NCBI GenBank assembly: GCA_963792915.1
Contig: CAWBYD010000003.1
Span: 1,426,001 to 1,490,000 of the forward strand
Origin: Solirubrobacter sp963792915
Lineage (GTDB): Bacteria > Actinomycetota > Thermoleophilia > Solirubrobacterales > Solirubrobacteraceae
Reading direction: 5' to 3'
Length of the DNA: 64,000 bases
Shown here: positions 50,770 through 59,585 of the stretch, piece by piece
Position numbering within the stretch: position 1 is the stretch's first letter
Layout: each line of letters begins with the position of its first letter
Translations under genes and position numbers: made by a program
The notes under the pieces: model-generated
What the model saw: only the letters and a program-made list of their open reading frames with translations
Told to the model about the DNA's origin: nothing
Database searches by the model: none

Positions 50770-51772
50770 CGGCGATCACCGGCTCGCGGGCAAGATCGGA
50801 CTCGCACGCCTCGGGGTGGATGCACGCCGTCGCGCGGCCGCCGCCGAGCTCGCGCAGCGCGAACTCGCCGGACCGGCAGTCCTCCTGCGCGAACGGACAG
50901 CGCGGGTGGAACGGGCAGCCCGCGGGCGGGTCGGCAAGGTCGGGCGGCGCGCCGCCGATCGCCACCAGCCGCTCGCGCACGAGCTCGTAGTCGGGCACCG
51001 AGCGCAGCAGGCTGAGCGTGTAGGGGTGCCGCGGCGCGCGGAACACCGTGTCGACGCTGCCCGTCTCGACCACCTGGCCGCCGTACATGACCGCCACGCG
51101 CTGGCAGGTCTGGGCAATCACCGCGAGGTCGTGCGACACGAACACCAGCGCCACGCCGAGCTGCTCGCGCAGCGACGTCAGGAGCTTGAGGATCTGGTCC
51201 TGGATCGTCACGTCGAGCGCGGTGGTCGGCTCGTCGCACAGGATCACGCGCGGGTCGCCCGAGAGCGCGATCGCGATCATCACGCGCTGGCGCAACCCGC
51301 CGGACAGCTCGAACGGGTATGCCCGCGCGCGCCGCACGGGGTCCGGGATGCCGACCAGCCGCATCAGCTCGAGCGCGCGGTCGGCCGCCTGCGCGCGCGA
51401 GCGGCCGAGCCGCAGCCGCGGCGTCTCGGCGATCTGGTCGCCGATGCGCATGACCGGGTTCAGCGCCGTCATCGGCTCCTGGAAGACCATCGCGATCGAG
51501 CGCCCGCGGATCTCGCGCAGCCTCGGCTTGGTCGCCGCGCCGAGGTCCTCGCCGTCGAGCGCGATCGTCCCGCCGGTCACGGCGCCCGCGCGCGGCAGCA
51601 GCCCGACGATCGCCCGCAGCGCCATCGTCTTGCCGGAGCCCGACTCCCCGACGAGCCCCAGCGCCTCGCCGGGGCCGACCTCGAACGACGCGCCGCGCAC
51701 CGCGTGCACGGTGCCGCGGCCGGTCTTGAGCTCGACCTCGAGGTCGCGGACGTCCAGTAGCGGCGCGGTCAT
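50762..51772 (-). CDS. dppD: Dipeptide/oligopeptide ABC transporter ATP-binding protein
   Basis: A 336-aa ATPase. Walker A GESGSGKTMAL near residue 40, signature LSGGLRQRVMIAIAL near 160, Walker B VILCDEPTTALD near 180 and a C-terminal CPFHPRCPFAQEDC motif. The ATG start overlaps the dppC stop (ATGA). It is fourth in dppABCDF. Confidence 0.94.
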   Translation of the reverse strand: MTAPLLDVRDLEVELKTGRGTVHAVRGASFEVGPGEALGLVGESGSGKTMALRAIVGLLPRAGAVTGGTIALDGEDLGAATKPRLREIRGRSIAMVFQEPMTALNPVMRIGDQIAETPRLRLGRSRAQAADRALELMRLVGIPDPVRRARAYPFELSGGLRQRVMIAIALSGDPRVILCDEPTTALDVTIQDQILKLLTSLREQLGVALVFVSHDLAVIAQTCQRVAVMYGGQVVETGSVDTVFRAPRHPYTLSLLRSVPDYELVRERLVAIGGAPPDLADPPAGCPFHPRCPFAQEDCRSGEFALRELGGGRATACIHPEACESDLAREPVIAGG

Positions 51773-52638
51773 TCGGGGCGCAGGAGGTCGGCGAGCCCGT
51801 CGGCGAGCAGCGAGAGCCCGAGCGCGGTGATCACGACCGCGATGCCGGGGAACGTCGCGAGCTGCCACTGGGTGGTCAGGTACGTCTGCCCGTCGGCGAT
51901 CATGCGCCCCCAGTCCGCCGTCGGCGGCTGCACACCGAGGCCGAGGTAGCCGAGCGTGACGATCGCCAGGATGTCGAGCACGACATCCGACATCGCGAAC
52001 ACGATCGCCTGCGTGATCACGTTCGGCAGCAGGTGGCGGACCAGGATGCGCGGCGTCGAGAGCCCGCCGGCGCGCGCCGCGAGCACGTACTCGCGCCGCT
52101 TGGCGCTGAACACCTCCGAGCGGATGATCCGCGTGTAGGAGACCCAGCCGACGATCGTGATCGCGATGTAGATGTTGCGCGAGCCCGCGCCCAGCACGAA
52201 CACCAGCGAGATGATCAGGACGTAGAACGGGAACGCGACGACCACGCTCACGAGCCAGTTCACCGCGGTGTCGAGCGGGCCGCCGAAGTAGCCCGCCAGC
52301 AGCCCCAGCGTCGTCCCGATGACGAACGGGAACAGCACGGCGAGGAACGCGATCCGAAGGTCGGTGCGCGCGCCGTAGACGAGCCGCGTCCAGACGTCGC
52401 GGCCGAGGTCGTCGGTGCCGAGCAGGTGCCCGTGGCCGGGCGGCTGCAGCGTGTGCAGCAGGTCCTGCTTGGTCGGGTCATACGACGTGATCAGCGGCGC
52501 CCCGATCGCCATCAGCACGAGCGCGCCGAGGATCGCGACGCCGGCCACGAAGCTCGGCGTGCGATACCAGCGGCGCGCGAACGTGCGCCGGTGCTCGAAC
52601 AGCGTCGCGCCGGCGACGGTCTCGGCGACGACCGCCAT
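51769..52638 (-). CDS. dppC: Dipeptide ABC transporter permease
   Basis: A 289-aa permease with six helices. The N-terminal HLLGTDDLGRDVWTRLVYGART is the family hallmark, and the EAA-type loop is REYVLAARAGGLSTPRILVRHLLPN. It sits in the membrane next to DppB. The ATG shares its A with the dppB stop (TGATG). Confidence 0.94.
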   Translation of the reverse strand: MAVVAETVAGATLFEHRRTFARRWYRTPSFVAGVAILGALVLMAIGAPLITSYDPTKQDLLHTLQPPGHGHLLGTDDLGRDVWTRLVYGARTDLRIAFLAVLFPFVIGTTLGLLAGYFGGPLDTAVNWLVSVVVAFPFYVLIISLVFVLGAGSRNIYIAITIVGWVSYTRIIRSEVFSAKRREYVLAARAGGLSTPRILVRHLLPNVITQAIVFAMSDVVLDILAIVTLGYLGLGVQPPTADWGRMIADGQTYLTTQWQLATFPGIAVVITALGLSLLADGLADLLRPE

Positions 52639-53582
52639 CAGCCGAACCGCACCCGCGGATCGAGCAGCGCCTGCACGACGTCGGTGATCAGGTAGATGAG
52701 CACCACCAGCACGGCGAACGCGAGCGTCACCGCCTGCACGACCGGGAAGTCGCGCTGGAAGATCGAGTTGATCATCAGCTGCCCGACGCCCGGGAGGTCG
52801 AACACCTGCTCGATCACGAGCGTCCCGCCGACCAGGTACGCGAGGTTCACGCCGAGCACCGCGACCGTCGAGCTGATCGCGTTGCGCAGCCCGTGGCGGA
52901 CCAGCACGCGGCGCTCGGACAAGCCCTTGGCGCGCGCCGTCGTGATGTAGTCGGACTCGAGCACCTCGAGCAGGGCGGCGCGCAGGCTGCGGATCAGGAT
53001 CGGGGTGATCGCCAGCGCGACGGTCAGCGCGGGGAGCAGCATCGAGTGCACGTGCCCGGCGAAGCCCTCGCCGTAGCCGCCGACCGGGAACAGCCGGCCG
53101 AGGTGCAGCGAGAACACCAGCAGCAGCATGATCCCCAGCCAGAAGGGCGGGAAGCCGAGCCCGACCAGCGGCACCACGCGCACGGCATGGTCGGGCAGCC
53201 GATCGTGCCGCGTGGCGGCGATCATGGCCAGCGGCATCGAGATCGCCAGCGCCAGCAGCCCGCCGAACGCGATCAGGAAGATCGTCACGGGCAGCTTCTC
53301 CAGCACCAGATGGCCGGCGCCGACGCCGTAGAACAGCGACGTCCCGAGGTCGCCGTGCACGATCCGGCCGAGGAACTTCGCGTACTGCACCGCGAGCGAG
53401 CGGTCAAGGCCCCACTCGTGGTGCAGCAGCGCGATCTTCGCCGGCGTCGCCTTGTTGCCGAGGATCGTCACCGCGGGGTCGCCCGGGATCAGGTGGATCA
53501 GCATGAAGACCAGGATCGAGACGCCGAAGGCGATCGGCACGAGCGCCAGCAGCCGCCGGCCGACGTAGGCGGGCAGGCTCAT
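52638..53582 (-). CDS. dppB: Dipeptide ABC transporter permease
   Basis: A 314-aa permease with six helices. It starts with the typical YVGRRLLALVPIAFGVSILVF and IPGDPAV, and has the EAA loop DYITTARAKGLSERRVLVRHGLRN. The TGATG junction couples it to dppA. Confidence 0.94.
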   Translation of the reverse strand: MSLPAYVGRRLLALVPIAFGVSILVFMLIHLIPGDPAVTILGNKATPAKIALLHHEWGLDRSLAVQYAKFLGRIVHGDLGTSLFYGVGAGHLVLEKLPVTIFLIAFGGLLALAISMPLAMIAATRHDRLPDHAVRVVPLVGLGFPPFWLGIMLLLVFSLHLGRLFPVGGYGEGFAGHVHSMLLPALTVALAITPILIRSLRAALLEVLESDYITTARAKGLSERRVLVRHGLRNAISSTVAVLGVNLAYLVGGTLVIEQVFDLPGVGQLMINSIFQRDFPVVQAVTLAFAVLVVLIYLITDVVQALLDPRVRFG

Positions 53583-55159
53583 CAGCTCAGCCAGACGTCC
53601 TCGAGGTGGTAGTTGCCGAGCGGGTAGACGACGAACCCGTTGACGTTGGAGCGGTACGCGTAGCGGAACGGCGAGTAGTAGAGGTAGCCGAGGAAGGCGT
53701 CCTGCGCCGTGATGTCCTGGATCTGCGAATAGAGCTTCGCTCGCGCCGCCGGGTCCTCGTTCTTCTCGGCCTGGTGCGAGAGCGAGACCACCTGGTCGTT
53801 GTTGTAGCCGGTGTAGAACGACTGCGCGCCGCCGGCCTTGGTGTCGACCGCGAAGCTCACGAGCTCGTCGGGGTCGGCGATGTCCATCGTCCAGTAGGAG
53901 AAGCCGAGCTGGTATTTGCGCGCCTGCACGTCCTGGAACTCCGTGGCCGTGTCCTCGGTCTTGAGCGTGATGTCGATGCCGAGCGGCTTGAGCGCCTGCT
54001 GCATGATCTGGGCGACCTGGTTCTCGGTCTGCGCGCCGGAGCCGACGAGCATCTCGACCTTGAAGCCCTGCGGGTAGGCCGACTGCGCGAGCTCGGCCTT
54101 CGCCTTGGCCATGTCGAACTGCGCGCCCTGCGAGGCCTTGTCGTAGAACGGCACCTGCGGCGGCATGAACGAGTTGGCCGCCTGGCCGTGCCCGAACAGC
54201 ACCGACTTGACGATCGCCTGGCGGTCGATCGCGTCGAGGATCGCGCGCCGGACGTGCACGTCCGCCAGCGGCTTGTAGGCCTGGTTGACCTCCAGGTAGT
54301 CCGTGCGCGTGGACGGGAACAGGCTCATCTTCACGTCCGGCGTGTTCTGGAGCTTCGTGATCGCGTTGAAGGGCGGGAACTCGTCGACCTGGATCTGGTT
54401 GCCGCGCAGCTGCAGCTCGCGCGTGTTGTCGTCGGTCACGTAGGTCCACGTGACCTTGTCCAGGTACGGCTTGCCCTGCTGCCAGTAGTTCGGGTTGCGC
54501 TTGAACGTGACCGACTTGCCGACCACCCGCGAGTCCCACATGAACGGGCCCGTGCCGACCGGCTGCTTGTAGAAGTCCGCGCGCGACTTGCCGCCGAAGT
54601 TGTCGGGGATGATCCCGTTCGAGAACAGCGCGATATCGGCCAGGAACGGCGCCCAGCGGTACTTGAGCTTGAACGCGACGGTCTCCGCGTCGGGCGCCGT
54701 GATCTCCTTGATCGGGGCGTCCAGGTAGCCCCAGCCCTTGCTCTGCTTGCGCGCGTCGTCGATCGAGAACTTGACGTCGGCCGACGTCATCGGCTTGCCG
54801 TCGGAGAACTTCACGCCGGGGCGCAGCTTGAACGTGTACGTAAGCCCGTCGTCGGACTTCGTGTAGCTCGTCGCCAGCCACGGCTTGAGCGTCTTGCCGT
54901 CCTTGTCGACCGTGTAGAGCGACTCGTTGATCTGCTCCACGAGCCAGATCGACTCGTTCTGGAAGACGTTCGTCTTGTCGAACGACTGCGAGTCCTCGAT
55001 GCGGGCGATCGTCAGGGATCCGCCCTGCTTGGGCGCCCCCTGGTCGGTGGTCGCCGGCGACCCGCCGTTGTTGCCCGACCCGCCGCCGCTGCTGCCGCAG
55101 CCCGCCACGACCACGGCAGTGGCCACGAGGATCGGCACTGTTGCTCTGAAAACGCGCAT
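53582..55159 (-). CDS. dppA: Peptide/solute-binding lipoprotein, SBP family 5
   Basis: A 525-aa lipoprotein. The signal peptide ends with the lipobox VVAGCGSS (Cys near residue 20), then a Gly/Ser/Asn linker. The SBP_bac_5 fold has LYTVDKDGKTLKPWLATSYT, YTFKLRPGVKFSDGKPMTSADVKF and the late VRRAILDAIDRQAIVKSVL motifs. It binds peptides, opines, or similar amides outside the membrane. The ATG follows GGGAGGGG, a very strong ribosome site, matching the high expression usual for binding proteins. It is the first gene of dppABCDF and diverges from gntR. Confidence 0.93.
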   Translation of the reverse strand: MRVFRATVPILVATAVVVAGCGSSGGGSGNNGGSPATTDQGAPKQGGSLTIARIEDSQSFDKTNVFQNESIWLVEQINESLYTVDKDGKTLKPWLATSYTKSDDGLTYTFKLRPGVKFSDGKPMTSADVKFSIDDARKQSKGWGYLDAPIKEITAPDAETVAFKLKYRWAPFLADIALFSNGIIPDNFGGKSRADFYKQPVGTGPFMWDSRVVGKSVTFKRNPNYWQQGKPYLDKVTWTYVTDDNTRELQLRGNQIQVDEFPPFNAITKLQNTPDVKMSLFPSTRTDYLEVNQAYKPLADVHVRRAILDAIDRQAIVKSVLFGHGQAANSFMPPQVPFYDKASQGAQFDMAKAKAELAQSAYPQGFKVEMLVGSGAQTENQVAQIMQQALKPLGIDITLKTEDTATEFQDVQARKYQLGFSYWTMDIADPDELVSFAVDTKAGGAQSFYTGYNNDQVVSLSHQAEKNEDPAARAKLYSQIQDITAQDAFLGYLYYSPFRYAYRSNVNGFVVYPLGNYHLEDVWLS

Positions 55160-55200
55160 GTTCCCCTCCCAAGGCGAACGGCTGGCGTTGGCGCTGCGCA

Positions 55201-55217
55201 CTGTGTACAACACACAG
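55201..55217. promoter_or_regulatory. Dyad CTGTGT-acaac-ACACAG between dppA and gntR, candidate GntR operator
   Basis: A 6+6-bp inverted repeat in the 64-bp divergent gap; an overlapping alternative is TGTGT-aca-ACACA. FCD-type GntR proteins bind short dyads of this kind. It lies 6 nt before the gntR start, suggesting autorepression and control of the transporter. Confidence 0.55.
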
Positions 55218-55223
55218 GCCTCG

Positions 55224-55904
55224 ATGTCACGCCATCCCGACCTGCTGTCGGAGCCCGTCCGACCGGCGGGCCATAAGCCGCTGTCGCGGACGGTGGCCGA
55301 CTGGCTCGCTCAGCGAATCATCAGTGGTGAGACTCCGCCCGGCGAACGCCTGACCGAGCCGCGCGTCGCCGCGCTGGCCGGCGTCAGCCGCTCGCCCGTG
55401 CGCGAGGCACTGCGGATCCTGGCCAGCGAGGGGCTGGTCGAGCTGACGCCGCGCCACGGCGCGCGCGTCACCTGCATCGGCGCGCGCGACGCGCGCGAGC
55501 TGTACGCGTGCCGGTTGCTGCTGGAGCCGCACTGCGCGTACGAGGCGGTCGAGGCGATCACCCCGGCGGGCGTCGCCGAGCTCGACCGCATCCGCGCGTC
55601 GATGGAGGCCGCGGCGCCGGACGGGCGGCGCTTCCTGAACCAGAACGTGGCCTACTTCCGCTCGCTGGCGGGGCACTGCCGCAACGCGCTGCTGCGCGAG
55701 TTCGTGGAGCTGACGTGGGCCAACTCGCAGCGCTACTGGAGCGTCTTCGCGCGCCTCGACGGCTACAGCGCCGGCTCGCTGGCCTGCCACGTGGCGCTGC
55801 ACGAGGCGGTTCGCGCCGGCGATCCGGCGTCGGCGCAGACGGCCGACCGCGCGATCCTCGAACGCGCGAGGAACCTCCTGGTGGCGACGTTCGAGGCCGA
55901 ATGA
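55224..55904 (+). CDS. GntR-family regulator, FadR/FCD subgroup
   Basis: A 226-aa repressor. The N-terminal winged helix spans LAQRIISGETPPGERLTEPR to SRSPVREALRILASEGLVEL (residues about 30-75). The C-terminal FCD domain (about 90-215) is all helical with conserved acid and His residues (LLEPHCAYEAVEAI, FLNQNVAYFRSLAGHC, ACHVALHEAVRAGD) for metal and carboxylate-ligand binding. It probably senses a carboxylic or amide metabolite of the pathway it precedes. The ATG overlaps the next gene (ATGA), so regulator and catabolic genes form one transcript. Confidence 0.9.
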   Translation: MSRHPDLLSEPVRPAGHKPLSRTVADWLAQRIISGETPPGERLTEPRVAALAGVSRSPVREALRILASEGLVELTPRHGARVTCIGARDARELYACRLLLEPHCAYEAVEAITPAGVAELDRIRASMEAAAPDGRRFLNQNVAYFRSLAGHCRNALLREFVELTWANSQRYWSVFARLDGYSAGSLACHVALHEAVRAGDPASAQTADRAILERARNLLVATFEAE

Positions 55905-57967
55905 GCTACACCGTCGTCGGCACCGGCGCGATCGGCGGGACGGTGGGCGCGCAGCTGCTGCGCGCCGGCCACGACGTGCTGCTGTGCGACGCCGACGCCG
56001 AGCACGTGGCGGCGATCAACGCGCGTGGGCTGACGCTCGAGGGGCCGCTGGAGGCGTTCACGGTGCCCGCGCGCGCGGTCGGCCCCGGCGAGCTGCCGGA
56101 CGCGCTCGACGTCGTGCTGCTGGCGGTCAAGCACCAGCACACCGGGGCGGCGCTGGCGCAGCTCGCGCCGCGGCTCGCCCCGGGCGGGTGCGTCGTCTCG
56201 CTCCAGAACGGCATCAACGAGCCGCTGATCGCCCAGGCCGTGGGGGCCGAGCGCACGGTCGGCGCCTTCGTGAACTTCGGCGCGGACTACCTCGCGCCGG
56301 GCCGGATCGACTACGCCGGGCGCGGGACGTTCGTGGTCGGCGAGCTCGACGGGCGCGCCAGCGAGCGCGTGGCGCGGCTGGCGCGCGAGCTTGGCGCGAC
56401 GGCAACGGACAACGTGCTCGGGTACCTGTGGGCGAAGGAGGCCTACGGCGCGATGCTGTTCGCGACCGCGGTGTCCGACCTCGCGATCGCCGACGCGCTC
56501 GCCGAGCCGCGCTACCGCGCGCTGTTCCTCGGCCTCGCGCGCGAGGTGCTCGAGCAGGCGCAGGCGCGCCCGGAGCCGTTCGACGGCTTCGACGCCGCCG
56601 ACCTCGAGGGCTCGCTCGAGCGGCTCGTCGCCTTCAACCGGCGCTCGGCCAAGACGCACTCCGGGATCTACCGCGACCTCGCGGTGCGCCGGCGCCCGGT
56701 CGAGCCGCTGCTGGCGGACCTGCGCGGGCCGCTCGTCGCCCGCACGCGCGAGCTGATCGGCGAGATCGAGGCCGGCCGGCGGGTCTGCGAGGTCGCGAAC
56801 CTCGAGCTGCTCGCGGCGCACGCGCGCATGCAGGCGCAGGCGGCGCTGAACGCCGTGATCGCGCCATTGACGCCCGGCGAGCGCGCGCCGGCAGGGCCGC
56901 TGCACGGCGTCCCCGTGGCGATCAAGGACAACATCGACGTGCGCGGGACGGTCACGACGAACGCCTCGACGGTCGCCGTCCCGCCGCCGGCCGAGCGCGA
57001 CGCCGAGGTCGTGACGCGCCTGCGCGCCGCCGGCGCGGAGCTGCTGTGCAAGACCAACCTGCTCGAGTACGCCGCCGGCAGCGTCAACCCCGCCTACGGC
57101 ATGACCTTCAACCCGCACCACCACGGCTGCACGGCGGGGGGGTCGAGCAGCGGGTCGGCCGCCCTCGTGGCGGCCGGCGTGTGCGACTTCGCGCTCGGCA
57201 CCGACACCGGCGGCTCGATCCGGATCCCCGCCGCGTACTGCGGGATCGTCGGGATGAAACCGACGTACGGGCTCGTGCCGACCGCGGGCGTGACCGCGCT
57301 GTCGCCGGCGCTCGACCACGTCGGCCCGCTGACCCGCACGGTCGAGCAGGCCGCGCTCCTGCTCGGAGTGCTGGCCGGAGTGCCGCTGGCGCTCGACGCC
57401 GTACCGCGCCCGCGCGTCGGCGTGCTGCGCGCGCAGATCGAGGACCCGGACGTGACGCCCGGCGTGCGGGCGCGGGTGCTCGAGGCGCTCGAGGGCTGGG
57501 ACGTCGTCGACGTCGAGCTGCCCGACGCGGACGCGATCCTCGGCCCGATCGTCCTGCGCGAGGCGTATCTCGAGCATCGCGCCAATCCCCGCGACGGCTA
57601 CGGCGCGGGCACGCGCTTCGTGATCGAGGCGGGGGAGGCGGTCAGCGACGCCGACTACCGCGCCGCGCTGGCCGCGCGCGCCGCCTTCGCCGCGACGCTG
57701 GAGCGCGTGCTGGCGGGCGTCGACGTGCTCGCCGGCCCGACCGTCGCGTACATCGCGCCGCCCGAGGACCCGCCGGTCGGCACGCCGCAGGGCGACGTCG
57801 AGGGGCGCTTCACCGGGCCGTACAACGTGGCCGGCGTCCCGGCGCTGACGATCCCCTGCGGGCGCGCCGAGGACGGGCTGCCGGCGGGGATGCAGCTCGC
57901 CGCGGCCGCCGGGCGCGACGCGCACCTGCTGTCCGTGGCCCGCGAGTTCGAAAGGCACCTGACATGA
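55901..57967 (+). CDS. Fusion of ketopantoate reductase-like and amidase domains
   Basis: A single 688-codon frame. Residues 1-~305 are a PanE/ApbA-type NADP reductase: GTGAIGG nucleotide motif (residues 7-13), LLAVKHQHT, SLQNGINEPL, and the catalytic Lys in YLWAKEAYGAML. Residues ~310-688 are an amidase: K342 in GVPVAIKDN, GGSSSGS near 413-419 and S439 in GTDTGGSIRIPAA. The amidase lacks its usual first ~60 residues, joining the reductase directly at HARMQAQAALN. A possible internal start is M310. Either a real bifunctional enzyme (reduction then amide hydrolysis) or a fusion created by deletion of a stop and start. It overlaps gntR and the next gene by ATGA. Confidence 0.8.
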   Translation: MSYTVVGTGAIGGTVGAQLLRAGHDVLLCDADAEHVAAINARGLTLEGPLEAFTVPARAVGPGELPDALDVVLLAVKHQHTGAALAQLAPRLAPGGCVVSLQNGINEPLIAQAVGAERTVGAFVNFGADYLAPGRIDYAGRGTFVVGELDGRASERVARLARELGATATDNVLGYLWAKEAYGAMLFATAVSDLAIADALAEPRYRALFLGLAREVLEQAQARPEPFDGFDAADLEGSLERLVAFNRRSAKTHSGIYRDLAVRRRPVEPLLADLRGPLVARTRELIGEIEAGRRVCEVANLELLAAHARMQAQAALNAVIAPLTPGERAPAGPLHGVPVAIKDNIDVRGTVTTNASTVAVPPPAERDAEVVTRLRAAGAELLCKTNLLEYAAGSVNPAYGMTFNPHHHGCTAGGSSSGSAALVAAGVCDFALGTDTGGSIRIPAAYCGIVGMKPTYGLVPTAGVTALSPALDHVGPLTRTVEQAALLLGVLAGVPLALDAVPRPRVGVLRAQIEDPDVTPGVRARVLEALEGWDVVDVELPDADAILGPIVLREAYLEHRANPRDGYGAGTRFVIEAGEAVSDADYRAALAARAAFAATLERVLAGVDVLAGPTVAYIAPPEDPPVGTPQGDVEGRFTGPYNVAGVPALTIPCGRAEDGLPAGMQLAAAAGRDAHLLSVAREFERHLT

Positions 57968-58680
57968 GAGTGGTGGACCGCAACTGGATGCAGCTCGAGG
58001 CCTACCTGGAGCGCGACGACCGGATCGTGCTCCCGCTCGGCTCGGTCGAGCAGCACGCCTACCTGTCGCTCGGGGTCGACCTGATCCTCTCCGAGCGCGT
58101 CGCGGTGGAGGCGGCCGAGCCGCTCGGCGTCGCCGTGCTGCCGGCGCTGGCCTACGGGATCACGCCGTACTTCGGCGCCTACCCGGGCAGCCCGACCGTG
58201 AGCGTGGAGACCTACGGGGCGCTGCTGTGCGACATCGTCGGCTCGCTCCACGGGCAGGGCTTCCGGCGCTTCCTGCTCGTCAACGGGCACGGCGGCAACG
58301 GCGCCGGGCGCCCCGCCGTGGAGGCCTGGGCGGCCGGGCGCGCGGACGCCCAGCTGCGCTGGCACGACTGGTGGTCGGCGCCGCGCACGCGCGCGATCGT
58401 GGACTCGATCGATCCCGACGGCAGCCACGCGTCGTGGATGGAGAACTTCCCCTGGACGCGCCTGGACGGCGTCGCGCAGCCGCCCGGGCGCAAGCCCAAG
58501 CAGGACATCGCGCCGCTGCGCTCCGAGCCCGCGGCGAAGGTGCGCGAGCTGCTCGGCGACGGCTCGCTCGGCGGCTACTACGAGCGCCCGGACGCCGACG
58601 TCCTGCGCGTCTGGGCCGCGGGCGTCGAGGAGACCCGCGAGCTGCTCGAACACGGCTGGGCCGCGCGTGCCGTCGCCTGA
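57964..58680 (+). CDS. Creatininase-family amidohydrolase
   Basis: A 238-aa metal-dependent enzyme. LPLGSVEQHAYLSLGVDLILSE (Glu, His, Asp ligands), LVNGHGGNGAGRPA with the central His, and late Asp/Glu residues are family hallmarks. Creatininases open cyclic amides such as creatinine or mycofactocin intermediates; the real substrate here is unknown but a lactam or cyclic amide fits the cluster. It overlaps the fusion gene by ATGA and the next (broken) M20 gene by 14 bp. Confidence 0.85.
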   Translation: MRVVDRNWMQLEAYLERDDRIVLPLGSVEQHAYLSLGVDLILSERVAVEAAEPLGVAVLPALAYGITPYFGAYPGSPTVSVETYGALLCDIVGSLHGQGFRRFLLVNGHGGNGAGRPAVEAWAAGRADAQLRWHDWWSAPRTRAIVDSIDPDGSHASWMENFPWTRLDGVAQPPGRKPKQDIAPLRSEPAAKVRELLGDGSLGGYYERPDADVLRVWAAGVEETRELLEHGWAARAVA

Positions 58681-59585
58681 GCAGATCCGCGAGCTGTCGG
58701 CGTTCCTGGCCATCCCGAGCGTGAGCCTGGCGGGCGGCGCGCCGATGCGCGAGGCCGCGGCGTGGCTGGCGGTGCGCGTCCCCGGCGGGCGCGTGGTGGA
58801 GAGCGACGGGCATCCGGTGGTGCTCGGCGAGCTGTCCGGGCCGCCGGGCGTGCCCGCGATCCTCGTCTACGGCCACTACGACGTTCAGCCGCCGGGCGAC
58901 GCGGACGAGTGGCAGACGCCGCCGTTCGCGCCGAGCGTGCGCGACGGGCGCATCCACGCGCGCGGCGCGAGCGACGACAAGGGTCGGCGTGCGCGCGGTC
59001 GCGCTGGGCGAGATCGCGTTCGACGAGGAGGCCTACCGGCGCGAGGTCGGCGTCCCGGCGCTGTTCGGGGAGCCGGGCTTCAGTACGCTCGAGCGGCTGT
59101 GGACGCGGCCGACGCTGGAGGTCAACGGGATCGCGGGCGGCGGCGCGTTCACCGTGATCCCGCGGCGCGCGAGCGCGCACCTCACGTGCCGGCTCGTGCC
59201 CGGCCAGGACCCGGACGCGGTGCTCGCCGCGATCGAGCGCCACGTGACGGCGCCGCCGGGCGTCGAGGTCCGCGTCAGCGCGCAGCCCGGCGCGGTCGGC
59301 GCCTACGAGCTGGCGAGCGATCACCCCGCCGTGCTGGCGGCCGTCGGCGCGCTGCGCCACGCCTATCCCGGCAGCGAGCCGCTGCTGGTCCGGATCGGCG
59401 GCACGCTGCCCGCAGCCGTCATCTTCGAGCGCGTGCTGGGGCTCAAGACGCTGCTGTTCTCGTTCTCGACGGCCGACGAGCGGCTGCACGCCCCCGACGA
59501 GTTCTTCCGGCTGGAGCGCATCGACGCGGGGATCGTCGCGTGGACGGAGCTCTGGCGGCGGCTGTCGGCGAAGATGCCCGCATGA
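58667..59585 (+). pseudogene. M20-family dipeptidase with internal deletion and frameshift
   Basis: The first part (from GTG 58667) reads a good M20 N-terminus, including LVYGHYDVQPPGD and GASDDKG metal-site residues. Near 58975-58990 the sequence jumps, in another frame, to the later region beginning FDEEAYRREVGVPALFGEPG and runs through TVIPRRASAHLTCRLVPGQD to LHAPDEFFRLERI and the stop at 59585. About 170-190 residues, with the other zinc ligands and catalytic Glu, are absent. It cannot be an active peptidase unless this is an assembly error. The last bases overlap the next gene by ATGA, so the operon frame layout was kept. Confidence 0.78.
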
